A DNA stretch of 64,000 bases from Macropodus opercularis (lineage: Eukaryota; Chordata; Actinopteri; Anabantiformes; Osphronemidae): positions 14,205,001 to 14,269,000 of the forward strand of contig CM061099.1 of NCBI GenBank assembly GCA_030770545.1, given 5' to 3'. A model generated the notes under the pieces. That model made no database searches. It was not told where the DNA came from and saw only the letters and a program-made list of their open reading frames with translations. A program made the position numbers and the translations under genes. Each line of letters begins with the position of its first letter. The first letter of the stretch is position 1. Shown here piece by piece: positions 19,315-32,861 of this stretch.

Positions 19315-22121
19315 CACTGACGCGTCTGTGCCGTGTGTCTTGTAGCTGCTCTGCAAGTCGTTTTGTTTCAAGCGAGGCGGTGCCATCTCGGACTCTGTTC
19401 CCCTGTTCCTGTGATTCCTTGAGGACCTTTCACGGTGGGTCACACAAACGGAGCTAATCTATCGCGAACTGCATCTGAAATAGCTTCGACAGATCCGTCA
19501 CGTCTTCTTCACGTGCCGGTTTCTGTTCTGCTCCTTCCTTTGCTTGCTTGCAGTCTGTTGGACATCCTGCTGACACTATTTTAGCCCCTTTCACAAGGGT
19601 GTGCTGACCGCAGCGCGTCTTTGTAGTTTGTATACTAAATGCACAGCAGAGAGGGATCCCTTTTGGGCCTGTGGTTTTCCTGAAACAAGCCATCTGCAAC
19701 TGCTCCACTCTCTACATGGCCCGAGGAGAGATGAAGGCACAAATAAAGTGAATTCATATACTTTGTGGACCTCAACAAAGAAAACATTCGGTTTGTTGTC
19801 CTGCTGTGGACAGAATCATTCAACCCATAAAACGTTTTTTATGGCTTCTGCTCATTGCAATTAGCTTCGCTGTTTGATGTTTGACTAAGTTCTTCCTCTT
19901 GTGGCTGTTTTAAAAATATCTAAGACATATGGATGTTCAGGGTCAAGTGGAGATTTCATTTGTGTGATGTCCTATTGATAATCATCACTTGCTCTGGGAA
20001 GCTTTAGTTTGTGAGGAGAAGGGCCCAGAAAAAGAAGGAAGAGAAAGAGAGAGTAGTAGTGGAAACATGGTTTCACTGGCTTTAAATTGATCCCAGTGAA
20101 TCAAAATTCATATGAAAACATGCTTTCATGCTGCGGCAAGAGATGAAAATATTTTTTTTCTACTTTTACTTGGACCGGAGATGTTTATATTTATTTGCTA
20201 ATAATCATAACCCTAAATGAAATGGCTCACCTCCGCAAACTCCCTGCACAATATTGCACGACCTAAAGTTTCATCCCGTTATTTCACTCTGATAAAAACA
20301 TGTGCTCTAGTATTTTCTTAAGAAAGTTTGCGGTCAAGAGGGATCAGAGGCAGAACAGCAGCGACCAACAGGAAGTGATTTCATGAATCTAAATTAATAA
20401 AACACCAAACCAACTTTAAAACAAAGGCCAGAGAAGAAACTTAAACCTTAAAATAAATTTCATCTCATTTTAAGATTTAATAAAAAACACACTGGATAAA
20501 TGAGAAATTGTTACAGAAAGCTGACTAACTAACAAAGCAGCTTAAGGCTGATTAGGCTGAAGCTGGAAAACTAACAAATAAGGTTATTGGTTTAAAAAAA
20601 AAAAGCTGAGACAATACAACAACGAAACCTGTCTTTAAAAACTTAGTATGGAGCTGAGGTGTATGTGACTGTTCATGATTAGCCCAAAAGGCAAACGAGA
20701 ACCAGATGTGACATCACAGATGAAGGAGCACATACAAGAACAAAAAGAAACCACAGCGCCCCGGAAGGCCGGAGGGCCAAATTGTAACAATTTTCAAAAT
20801 AAAATGCACTGCTGACACTGCTGTTCCCTCTGTTTTGCCTGTCACAGAAAACTGTGGAGCAGGGAGCACGTGTTGTAACACTTTTACAGTCCAAGTGGGT
20901 ACAGCAAGACCCTGGCTTCAAATGAACAACAGATGAACCTAATCACGTCATTTCCATCTCATTACGTTACAGCTTTTAACCTGATGATTCCTTCAGCTTT
21001 TGGTTTTATCTGATGAAGCAGCCGTGCCCTGCAGGGTACAGGGCAGTTAGCTGCAGTATAAGCCTGTCCTTCGGCCTCCCCTCAGATTACGCGGCTCGCC
21101 ACGATTCCCTCAGACACGAAAGCAACCAAAAAGTCTCCTATGAATCAACTTTAACATGCGTATTCGTTTGATGTTGTCGTGTTTTCTTGGTGTCTTTTTA
21201 TTTATTCACAGACTCGGCGTGAGTTCTGTGGCAGGAGAGCGGAGCAGCACTTCACTGAATCATGACACTGGAGTCGCCACAAATACTGGTATAATTACAG
21301 TTTTGTTCGTTCGAGAGCTCTTTTACGGATTTGCTTTCCCACACTTCTAATGAAACGGCTCTGGGAAAGCTCTTACTGCGTGTTTTGAACAAAACCAGTG
21401 AGCGGCCATATGTTAAGCATCTTTACGTTTCTCTTCTTCGATTTCCATGAAACCAAGCGTCCCATGCTCGTGGTACCCTGTGCTGTAATTATGATTATTA
21501 AATATTCAGGTGCTGTAGATGTGCGTTGCAGCATTTCGTCTCGCTCGGAAGCGAGAGCTTTTAGCTGTGCAGCCACTTCCAGCGATTCCATCAGTGTTTA
21601 TATGAAAGCCTGCCTGACCCTTATATGGTTTGGATGTGGCAGCCCAGGGGAGCGACGGCCAGCACCCTCCCATCCTGCCTGCTGAATGGAAATCAAATGG
21701 AAGATCACATCTTCAAACAAAACCAAGTATCATTGTCCACGCGTCCAAATCTCAATGCTGGAGGAGCTCATCATGTCATACCACCAGACCCCCCCCCCCA
21801 ATAACCAATGTGCAGAATTAGTTTATCTTGGTGCACAGAACAAAACAGACCATGTGTGTTATATTAAATTGGGTGACACGCTGCTGTGCCACACGATTTT
21901 ATCGTAGACGTGCCAAATTATCTGCGCTAGGTAGGACAGAGTTGGGTTTAGATACAGCGTGTCTGTGCATGCGACGCGGCGGTTGTGTGTCATACTGCGA
22001 ACGCCCCCAATGGCAGCGTGTCTGACAGAGCTGTGCGTGGACGGGAGACAAGCTCATAGGTGGTGAGGAGCTGAGCCATATGGTGTGTCACACAAGAACA
22101 CGCTGTATGGAAACACTGACG

Positions 22122-22124
<3 letters not shown>

Positions 22125-22154
<30 letters not shown>
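22125..22154. repeat. (AC)n microsatellite
   Basis: About fifteen AC units in intergenic DNA. Confidence 0.95.
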
Positions 22155-22157
<3 letters not shown>

Positions 22158-23460
22158 TGTCTCCAGAACAGACGCTTAGCTCGTGTTGCTAATAACGCTG
22201 AGGTTTCTGCAGCAGAGCTCAGTGTTATCAATAAGTCCTTGGGAAGTTATGGAATAGACTAAATAGTCTACTTCAGTTGGATATACACTGATCCTTTCCT
22301 GTTTCCCTTCCATTTGATATGTCTGGTCAATGGCCTCATGACCAGGTGGCCAGTTAGTCCACATCCTGATATGCATCTCTGCATAAAGCCGCCGCTCAGA
22401 CCCACCAAATGGAGAGCTGTCGAGATGTTGCTTGGAATCCTCACACACCACACGTTTTTCTGCTCTGGTAACAATTTACCACAACATGTTAATGAACACA
22501 GGCTTAAAGAGGCTCGGTTAAAACTCCACAAATCAACTCGACGGACGGATCAAAGTCGTGTCACGGGGGGGTGGGGGTGGGGGCACGATGTGACACGGCA
22601 GCGTTGTTTGTTATCGCTTTGTACTGATCAAAAGTTGGTGCTTTAGGCTCTGCCCCCTACCAAGATGGTTTGTTTGTGAAATGTGAAACATCCCATAGAG
22701 CTTCTTATGTTTACAGCCTCAAAATGAGCTTCTGCCAGTGAGTGAACACACGAATGCATCACCACACACGGGATGAAACAATAATTAGTTGTGAACGTCT
22801 TGGCTGACTAAGAGTGAAGCAGTAGTTAGAAGGAAAAGCTGGAACTAAGTAGTACTGAGCTGATTAAGTAGGCAGATCCGCTCATGTTGGGAAGAAGTAT
22901 GACCGCAGTAGCGCCTTTCTCTGGGAGTTCAGAGACACAGGATGTGCCAGGAGAGCTGAGGTTGACAGTTGTGTGTGTCTGTGAAGCTCAGTGCCAAACG
23001 TTTTGGTGATGAGCACAAAAGAGCGTGTTGAGCAAAGGAATCTTGAGTCTTCGCCTTGCCTTCGTGTTTTAATGCCAGAGCACCTTCTAGCAGCACCCAG
23101 TAAGGTCACGTCGTGGCTAAGTGAGCCAGAGCCCGTGAAGGCCTTTGACTGGCAGCGATAATTCAGCCAGGCTCTACTGAATTAACGGATGTGTCTTGTG
23201 TAACGATATAACGACCTGGGCTGGCTTTCGTGTGGAGGATATGTTGCTAATTCTTCCTTCCTGGCCTCATCTGGGAGCGCTGCATTGTGTTACAGCGAAA
23301 TCTGGCTTTCACTAGCAAAGGTGGAGGTGCTGAACGCGGAGGCCTGAACTGGAGGTCAAGGCCGGTCATAGTCACAGGGACTTCCGAGAACAAGCACACA
23401 AAGGAGACACGCAGTGTGTATACCTTTGGTTGTGTGCCTGCACCGACACGTGTGTACTCA

Positions 23461-23482
23461 CTCATTCATTCATTCATTCATT
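23461..23482. repeat. (CATT)5 tetranucleotide repeat
   Basis: Five ATTC/CATT units in intergenic DNA. Confidence 0.9.
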
Positions 23483-26400
23483 TAAGAAACCCACATAAAG
23501 CCACAGTTTGCTCTCAAACATTCTAAATATTGACCACAGGACTTAATTAAGTCAACACTTTAAATTCAAATTCCCTAATTCCCTAACTAATTTTTTTTTC
23601 AGACCTGTAGGAATTTCTGAAACTGGTTACAGCTACAGTCCCTTTAGAGAAGTACTGGAACAGGACACCAGTTCATTTGTGTTTACTGTTCTGTACACAC
23701 AGGTTCAATTTCAGATGAAACATGCGGACGCTCACACATAGATGTTTTGAACCATGGTCAACACATGGTGTCCTGTGTGATTTTAAAGCAACAATTACCT
23801 CCAAATAACGACTGTAAAAACAAACAAACGAACCGTTTAGAAATGGAGAAAACAACAAGTCAGCCGACAAATACGAGCAAAACAACTCTCACATTAGCAA
23901 GTTGGAATTTGAAAACAAAACAAAACAAAACGGGCCAGAGGTTTCATGGACTGACGAGGCCAAGCCACACAATTCAAAGCGCTTCGCAGTCGCTTAAATG
24001 TTAACTGGACTCCATTCTAAGTCCCAATCCACTAAAATTAACTTCACAAAATGACTAATGTGAACACAGCCACAATCACACCCTCTGTCCTGAAACCCTC
24101 AAACTGGAAGGAGAACAGGAGGGTGAACTATGTGTTGTAGAGCAGACACTACTACTTTGCTCACCTAAACTTTGGGTCATGTGAATCAAAATGCTCTTTA
24201 TTTCATATTCATCTTGTGATCTTTAACCTAAATGTCTTGCCAATAGCTTGATAAGAACAGGGCAAAGAGAAGGAAGTGTGAGGGAGTGTAGCGAGAGTAG
24301 ATTTATTTACAGCTTTTCTTGAGGAGGAATGAGCTCAACAACCAGCTGCATCTTGTGGTAAGCATTAGAAATGGAGTTTAAAAAAAAAAAAGAGACGAGA
24401 GGGGGGGAAAGGAGCCAGATCAGAGATCATTTGTCATTCCCTAGACTAGAGTTCTGGGAGGAAACACCAACATTCAACCGCACACCCAAAACACGCACGC
24501 ACTGGTGTGCTGCATGCATATGCGCCATGAAGGCACACACGCACACGCTGACACGTCTTGAGGGCTACAGACACAGACAAAGTGGAATCGTTTCCTGCTG
24601 AGTCTTCAAAATGAGCAATCTGGGATGAGAGGTGAGGAGATGGGAGGAGAGCAGAGTGGCAAGAAGATTATTTGAAAGTCATCTTAAAGACACCGACTCA
24701 CAGATCAAGTTGACGAGCGTCAATGAAGGCGGTGACAACAGCGGCGCGAAAGTGAAAGTGTCGCAACACGACAATCTCACAAGCGGCACGAGCAGGAAAC
24801 CATAAAAACACGGACACGGTGATGCATGTACGCGTGTACGAAGGTTTGGAGCTGTCTCAGCTTGAAGAGTGACTCTACTGACCGAATCTATCGCCGAGCT
24901 CCCGAAAACAAAAATTCACCACAGGTTCTCAACACTGGCAGGAAACCACCCCACAAAGCTCTTTTTCTAATGAACAGTCCTCCTCCTTTCTCAGCCCCCC
25001 GTGTAATATTCCCACAGTGCGTTGTTGTTATTTCGCATTCCACAAAGGTATTGTCCCATTTCTGTGCCGAGGTAAACCAGTAAGTGGTGTAATGAGCAGA
25101 GGTTGACAGGGGTTGACAGAGGAGAATTAGTGCCTACAGAGCCCCTCCGTCGGGGGCAGATGAGGGCCACAGCTGAGGCCTTTTGTCTCCACCAGCAGGT
25201 CCCAGTCACCAGGTCCAAGCTCTGAGACGAGCTATGAAGGCGTCTGGGTTGCGGCACCAGTGCAGTATGAGATTCACAGATTCTTCCATGTTTTCATCCT
25301 AAAGCCCGACTTCAAATCTTTAGATCAGCCTGGTCTAAAAATCTGGATCTCATCACCGTTCACTTCCTTCTGAAACCCGATGTGGAGTGGGAGCAGAAAC
25401 ACTGAGCGGGCCCTCAAACTGTGGCAGAAACACAAACACAGCAGCTGCAACCACAAAGATGTGCAGCGTTTTGTCTGAATTTGAACTTGATTTAGGAGTA
25501 ACTGTAAGAAAAAGCCCAACATGCGCTCGTGTGACATATTAACTGCTGACTAGTATAACTAAACTCTGCTCCCAGACATTGTTTCCAGCCGGACCTAAAC
25601 GTCCACCTACGAAGATGAAAGATAACTCCTCTAAACAGCTTTGCTCCCAGGGTGGGAGGCTAAACGAGAACCTGGTGGTGTGGCAGAGGACCAGAGGGGC
25701 AGATGAAAAGCTCCGTAGGCTGATAAGGAAGCCGGGCAGACGGGATGATGAGAAAGCAGAAACCTGGCCTGTAATGGGGAATTGGCAATTTACGGGGTTT
25801 GACCGGGTGCTGCTGGCTGTGGTCGACTCAAGTGACAAGACAAGGCCACCTAGACGAGCGAGAACGGGCGGAAAAGAACGACAGGAAGGGGATGCCCAGG
25901 TCATACGGGTCCGAAAGAGAGCCCAGAGGCTAACATACCGATAATATTAAAGAAATAGTTTCAAGAGAGAGTGAGATGAGAACATCCAACCGACCTTCAG
26001 ACTACAGCCAGCGAGTGGCTCGCATACGTAAGTACTGTAGTTCACAAGCATGTAGCCGGGCTGTGTCAACACGTAACATCTAGCAGCTCCTCCCAGTCCA
26101 TATGTCGAGCACTAAAGCTGCTACACTGTGTTTGCTTCAGCGGTATAAGAAAACAAGTGGTTTCAGATCTGCAGAGGCACACAAAGCCTCAGCTAACTGC
26201 TTCAAGAGCGCGTCCTGCCAAATAACTGCTGCCGAAACCACAACCTGTCATTCCAAGCCTTCATTTATTGTCCAAATGAAAGAGACAAGGTTTAAAGTGC
26301 CTGTTAGTGAGTTTTACAGTTAGTAGTAGTCGATCTCCTTTGCTTCTATGGGCTCAAATCACTGTCTGCTCCGCGGTAGCTTGTAATTAAATCGATCTTC

Positions 26401-26797
26401 TTGTCTAATTGTTAGCAGCATAAATTAGCGGCTGTCCTCAAGTGTCACGAGTCCTTCAAAATTATCGGTAATAGTAGCACTGGAAATAGATTTTATTTCA
26501 TGTCCACACAACCTAATTTAGAACTGCATGGGGAGTGTTCAGCCTGTCACTAACTACACTGGAGGTTTATGGGCTGGGTTTTTTTTTTCATACCTTAGGG
26601 CTAAAGAGACACATACAGTATGAGCAGGTTTGATTTTATGAGGACCAGACCGTGCACGATGTGTGCGTATAATTTAATGAGGGTGTCGGTCGTCCTGCAG
26701 AAGCCTGGTAACACATCACGAACACAGGAGAAGAGACAGAATAAGGGGATTCCTGGGAAAAACAGGAATATACTGTAGTGTTGCTGCCCCCCCCTTT

Positions 26798-26820
26798 CAC
26801 ACACACACACACACACACAC
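26798..26820. repeat. (AC)n microsatellite
   Basis: About eleven AC units next to a C8 run. Confidence 0.95.
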
Positions 26821-27651
26821 CTCGTTCTCCAGCCTCCCGAGACTTTGCATGCACACCCACACGTACACAAACGCAGACACACAACCTCCCACTCACCCCC
26901 TACAGCTCGTGCTCTGGCCCCATTATAGGCTGATAGCTGGAACATCCAGGGAATGCGCCTCCACCAAAACACTCTCTCATCTAATTAACAGGCTGACAGA
27001 CGGATAAAAGGATGAGATGCTGTCGCATTCAGCTCTACTTTGACCCGTCTTTGATTTGTCGGAAACAAAAAGACAAGATGGAGGACCAGAACCACTAGAA
27101 ATGGAGAAATTGGACATTCTCATACGGCCACTTCAGCGACACTCACACAAAATCATTGATAACGATCCTGAGATGTGGTGAACAGTGATGAAAAGAGCTT
27201 TATTGTGCGTTATATGTAAATATTAAACTAAAACTGTGCAGTGCCCGCACACCGAGGCTGATGAATTGAACATTTTAAAGAAACAAGTACAAGACTGCAA
27301 ATGCTGCTGTCTTTGTTTTTGACGTGTGCTAAACTTTCGAGACCCCACTGAACTAAACCTCGTGACCTTGAGAATCTTAAACTAGCCCAAAGCTACACTA
27401 CAGTCATCCTCATGAGCTCTCAACAAGTTCACCATAACATCTGAGGGACCCTGGAAAACATCACTCTACAGAGGCCCCCTTCGCTGGAGTTACAGACCAT
27501 TAAGGTCAAAGGTCAAGTGAAAAAGTCTTGTAGCGCGTTAGGAGCAAAGTTGCCTGGAGGCTCACCGCACATGCTCGCAACAACATCTGGGTTTAAGTGA
27601 GGAGACAGAGAATCTGGAGCTCTGCTAGTACTCAAGGGGTGCCTTCATCCC

Positions 27652-27653
<2 letters not shown>

Positions 27654-27682
<29 letters not shown>
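27654..27682. repeat. (TG)n microsatellite
   Basis: About fourteen TG units in intergenic DNA. Confidence 0.95.
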
Positions 27683-27685
<3 letters not shown>

Positions 27686-30600
27686 AGGGGGATGCTGAGC
27701 CAGCATGGAGTGGCTTATTTGATCACTGTCAGTCCGACTGCAGCGCTCAAACACTCAAGGCCCTAAAACTGCTGATAGCTGATCATGATAACCCCTCAGT
27801 GTCTGACATCATTACTGTCTGACAGGGGTCAGACGCAGGGGTCACAAACCCAAATACACAAAGACGTCATGAATCTTTAGTATGAGTGAGTGTGGGTGTG
27901 TGTCTGTGTGTGTGGTGGAGTTAGTGTAAATTCACAATTGTATGTCCTTTAGCTAGTGCCCATAAAATCCTCAAAGTTTACTTAAAATAAAACAAAGGGT
28001 TTAAATACGAATATGAAATTTCCCCTCAAGAGTTAAGGGAACTTCCTGTAACTGTGACTCAAATCCTACATAGAACATAGTGTAATAAAATGTCACCCAA
28101 CAGTAGCTCCAATAATAACACGGCCCAGCTACAGTCACAGCCAGTGACGTCGCACTGACGTTGCCTTAGACTCCGTACCAGCCGTAAACTCCACAGCTCT
28201 TCGCGCGTCACCGTGCTCGAGGGCCAGAGAGTGAGCTGAGGCCCGTTACGTCAACAGACGCAGCATCTGGGACGCGTCTCAGAGAGTTTACATCAGCCTG
28301 TGCAGAACTGTCTGAGTGTTTGATGTACCCAAGGAGACGCGCAAGTGTTGGACAAATAAGCACAATACGCAGCGATTACAAGAAGTGATGCAAGCGTACG
28401 CACGCAGCCGCACACTGGAACGCGCCTTTACAAACGCCATCCCTTAGTAGGGACGGGATCGTAAGTTGCCCGCCGACGTCCCGTGTGAGAAAACAGCAAG
28501 AAAAGCAAACGACAGACTCAGGTCGACCGTGTGAGCTTCTATTTCTTTCCCTGCACAGCGGGGCGGAGCGTTGGAGCGTCCTCTGGGGTGTCTTACTGGA
28601 GATTCCCTGCCAGACTGTGGAGAGGCTGGTCAAAAGGGCTCTTGGAGCATGCTCAGTGCCGTTTTCCCATAGAACTGCCACTGTTCGCATCCTTCATCCT
28701 GCTGTGTGACCCTCTCCTACTACATACTGTGTCATGCTTCCCAGGGTGCTGTCACTTCCTTGAGCCTGCCGGTCAGCCCTGTCCCTCGGTCCCAGCAGAG
28801 GAACCAGACAGCTCAGCCTTTTTCACAACGTTTGTTACTCCGTCTTCTCAGCTGCTTAATCACCAGTCCACCGAGCCTGCATTGTGTAGCGAAGGGTGGG
28901 GTTCGGGTGGCGGTGGCAGCGGGGGAGTCACCTTTTCCTCCTCCTGAAGCTGATCACGAACACACCCATCGTTTCACAGTCATCGTTTCATTCATCCCCT
29001 CAGGGTAACACATCCCCTGCTGGACATCCTGAACGTAAACGTGCTTACTCACACTCAGAGGATGCAAAACGCAGCCCGCGAAGAATTCGTGGAAGGAACA
29101 CGGACCAGGGCTGTCAGCCGCGCTCAACCCTTGACACACATTGACTTTTGCTCTGTGCTTATGCCACAACAGTAGGTCACATTTATTTTATTGCTCAAGA
29201 AGGCCTCCTGTGAATCAGCGGCGTTTGGCTAAAGATACAAACCAGTAAACAAACGCAGGAAATGCTGCCCGATCTTCCTGGCTTTAAACTTTTGAATATT
29301 TCCCAACTGAAAGAGATCAGTCACGATTTATGGTGGAACCGACCCCACCCAGCCTTTTAGCACTAGCCAGTCTTCCTGTGGAGATGCACGGTAGACGCTC
29401 TGGTACAGAAATAGATCAGGGCTCATACGCTCTATACAACAGATTGTTATTTAAGCATAAAGAGTTTTTAAAAACGCTGTGTGTCTCCCCAGTGTGGCCA
29501 TTACTGTTGTGGAAAACACCAACATTAATTAGGCAGAATTTCTGTCCGTTTACCTAATGTTAGTGCAAATCTATTAAAACTCTAATTACTAATACTTTAC
29601 TATTGAGTTCATGGTCTGTTCTGCTGCCCTCAGGTGGACACACATTGCAATGCAGGCTTAAAGAAACGTGGGATTTTACTTCAGTATGGAAGTGTAGTTT
29701 TTTTTTCCTTTAAGACTTTAACCATAAGCAATATTTCCCACCAGGAGCTGAATCACAGACCCAGGATCAGCTCCAGCTGTGGCAGCGTCCTGAAATGTCC
29801 AGATGGAGCCGGGGTCCCCATAATAACTACCTTTGCATGCCCACACAGAAAGCTCCCCTGGTTCAGTGACATCGTGGGAATTCAAAACAGAGACAGAGAC
29901 AGAGAGAGAGTCAGGGCTGTTTGGTGCCAACCAGGACTGAGCATCATACGTAAAACCAAACCAAACAAACTCTAAAAAAATACTAAACACTAAATAAACA
30001 TCTAGTATTTACTGAAATGTTTATTCTAACTGTACCTTTCCTTACTTTTAATATGTTTTCCGCCACGGTGGCAAGGTCCGAGCGTAGATTTGTGTTATTC
30101 TTGGCTGACTGCAGGCTTATTAGTATGTTGGGGATCGACTACGCCTGCACGTCGCGTCCTGCAAAAACACTTCAGTATGTGTACATTAGATAAAGTCGGG
30201 GCTCGGTCAGGGTGCATGTGCCAAAGCCACACATTAGGCACTGATTTAGTTTCTACGGTTTCCTCGCGTGTGGCAACACAACCGTACTGTTATATGATCC
30301 TCTGATAGAAGCTGTTGCTCAACACAAACCTTTGTTGCTGGCTACAGTATATGTGCAGCCCCTGCAGTGTTTTTTCCAATGCATGTTATTACAGAAAAGC
30401 TGCTATTAAAGGAGGAAACACTTAACTCATGTTGACTCAGTGTTTTTTCTGCTGAGCTTTGCTGATGACTCCTGCGTGACCGGCCCCTGCAGCCTGTCTT
30501 CAGCTCCACCGGGCTATAGATGAAATACTACTTTGATGTAGTGATGCACAAAGAGCTACGAAAATCGCACCATGCGGTGGTTCTGCAATGACTCCGCTTG

Positions 30601-32156
30601 AAAGCAAACCGCGTGTTGTTTGTGTACAAGTGTGTTCGTCAGGAACCAGTGCACGCTTTGTCATGCAATAAACAATAATCTGGCACACACACGGCTCCTG
30701 GCGTCTCCCTGTGCCTGCCGCGTCACTTTTATATCGCTCACTCACTGTGATCACCTGTTAGTGGTGTCAGACCTTGCAAAACCTTCGGTCGCGGGCACGC
30801 GTATGTCCGGACGTGCACAGAGATGCCCTCAGAGAGCCATGCTCGCACCTGCGTATCATTGTGTTGTTAGTTTAACGCAACACCACTGACCCTGAATCAG
30901 CGACATCGTCCAGTCTATCATCCCCTCCTGACCCTGATGAACACACATGCATCATAGTTCCCATGGTGACGTATTGACATCTTTTTCTGACAGAGTCCTT
31001 GGCCTCGGGTGTGATGTTGAATGGTGGCGGGCAGAGAGACTGGTGTCGTAGCAGAGCATCCGTCGTGCTCGGGAGCTATCGACGCTTCTGCCTCTGTAAG
31101 CGTTCTGCTGGCATTTCAAAGTGTCTGTTGTCACAGGCTGGAAATCCTTGAGAGTGTAATGACGCCGACTGGCCACTAGATGACACCAGAGCATCCAGTC
31201 ACGCTATAGGAACAGCGCTAACCACTAACCTCACCACCAATCAATCATTACAACCAGCGACCTGATTGAGTTTGGTGTCGACCCAAAGTTTTATGTCTCC
31301 TTTTATAACTGCTTCTCTTCTTCTGTGCCGTCTTTTGAGACGTGACACAGCCATTATATCCGCGTTTCTGCCTTCCCATCGATGGAAACGAGAACGAACC
31401 CACCCACGCAGGCGATGATGGACCCTCTTCAGCCGAGTCTCCTGCATGAGTCAGGTCAAACCAGGGAGCTTTCAACTCTCTGTACTTTTGGGCCTTTACT
31501 TATTTACTCCTTCAAGGGGCCATTTTACATTCAGAGTCCACTCAGAGGGAGCCCCTTCACTGGAACACCTATAAATAAAGGAGAAACCATCACATCACTA
31601 ACACACCTAGTTGCTCCAGTCCTGCATTCATCATATCATGCAGGGATCAAATACTTTGTTACAGCCGAGTGGCCTGCGGCGCCATCAGCCCCAAAGCAAA
31701 GACTCACCAGGTAATAAAACCTGACGTTTTTCTCTTCTCCCTTCCTTCTGTTTGCTCATTTGAATCAAAATCAATTAACCAGTTAACTAAATTTTTACTT
31801 GAACTCAATAAACATATGTTTGCAAGCATGTGGGTTTGTGTGTGTGGCTTAAAAATAAACACAGTTTTTTTCCCTCTTTTTTTCAAATCTCTGCACTTGT
31901 AAACAACATCTCAATATTCTTGTGTATGTTGCCAAAGTAACACTCCCCTGCACCTACACAGACTCTTTAAAGTGACTTCAGAGCATCAATATTTAACCCG
32001 ACATTGTCAAATCTAAAAAAAGAAATGAACGCTGAAAGGAAGGCGAAGCTTTGAAGCCTGTTTGCCCGTAGACCTGAACACACGGCTGATTTCTGCTCAT
32101 TTGACGAACACAAAGTGTGGATTACCGGGTCCTGTCTGATCCTGCTACTCACCATA

Positions 32157-32861
32157 TGGGTGGATGGATGGATGGATGGATGGATGGGTGGATGGGTGGA
32201 TGGGTGGATGGATGGATGGGTGGATGGATGGACGGACAGATGGACGGATGGGTGCATGGATGCATGAATGGATGCATGAATGGATGGATGGATGGATTAA
32301 TGGATGAATGGATGGATGGATGGACGAACAGATGGACAGACGGGTGCATGGATGCATGCATGAATGGATGGATGGATGGACGGACGGGTGGATGGATGGA
32401 TGGATGGACGGAGGGGTGGATGGATGGATGGATGGACGGAGGGGTGGATGGATGCATGCATGAATGGATGGATGGATGGACGGATGGATTAATGGATGAA
32501 TGGATGGATGGATGGACGAACAGATGGACAGACGGGTGCATGGATGCATGCATGAATGGATGGATGGATGGACGGACGGGTGGATGGATGGATGGATGGA
32601 TGGAGGGGTGGATGGATGGATGCATGCATGAATGGATGGATGGATGGACGGATGGATGGATGGACGGATGGATGGATGGACGGAGGGGTGGATGGATGGA
32701 TGGATGGATGGATGGATGGATGGACGGAGGGGTGGATGGATGCATGCATGAATGGATGGATGGACGAACAGATGGACAGACGGGTGCATGGATGCATGAG
32801 TGGATGGGTGGATGGATGGATGGATGGATGGATGGATGGATGGATGGATGGATGGATGGAT
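32157..32861. repeat. GGAT-type tetranucleotide satellite with higher-order units
   Basis: About 705 bp of TGGA/GGAT repeats with recurring variants (GGAC, GGGT, GCAT, GAAC). A distinctive block starting TGGACGAACAGATGGACAGA recurs at 32321, 32513 and 32761, spacings 192 and 248, both multiples of four. That indicates segmental duplication of longer units on top of slippage. All frames on both strands stay open, giving Met-Asp-Gly-Trp or His-Pro-Ser-Ile pseudo-proteins up to 294 codons. These are repeat artefacts, not genes. Confidence 0.97.

Larger units (their letters stand above)
13296..32156. other. Intergenic DNA between ADAMTS9 and MAGI1, no gene supported
   Basis: AT-rich non-coding DNA. 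Open frames reach about 121 codons (for example both strands of 25539-25944) but show no familiar domain, no credible splice partners and no compositional change. Contains microsatellites listed separately. The human interval hosts antisense lncRNAs and enhancers of ADAMTS9; nothing here lets me place an equivalent. Confidence 0.6.

Noticed and set aside
25539..25944. 121-codon open frames on both strands at the same place
   Set aside because: No known motif, no splice partners and no second line of evidence; mirror-image frames are common where stops are sparse.
28376..28947. Overlapping 104- and 138-codon frames in intergenic DNA
   Set aside because: No domain, low-complexity ends, and no support for splicing; more likely CG-rich non-coding DNA.
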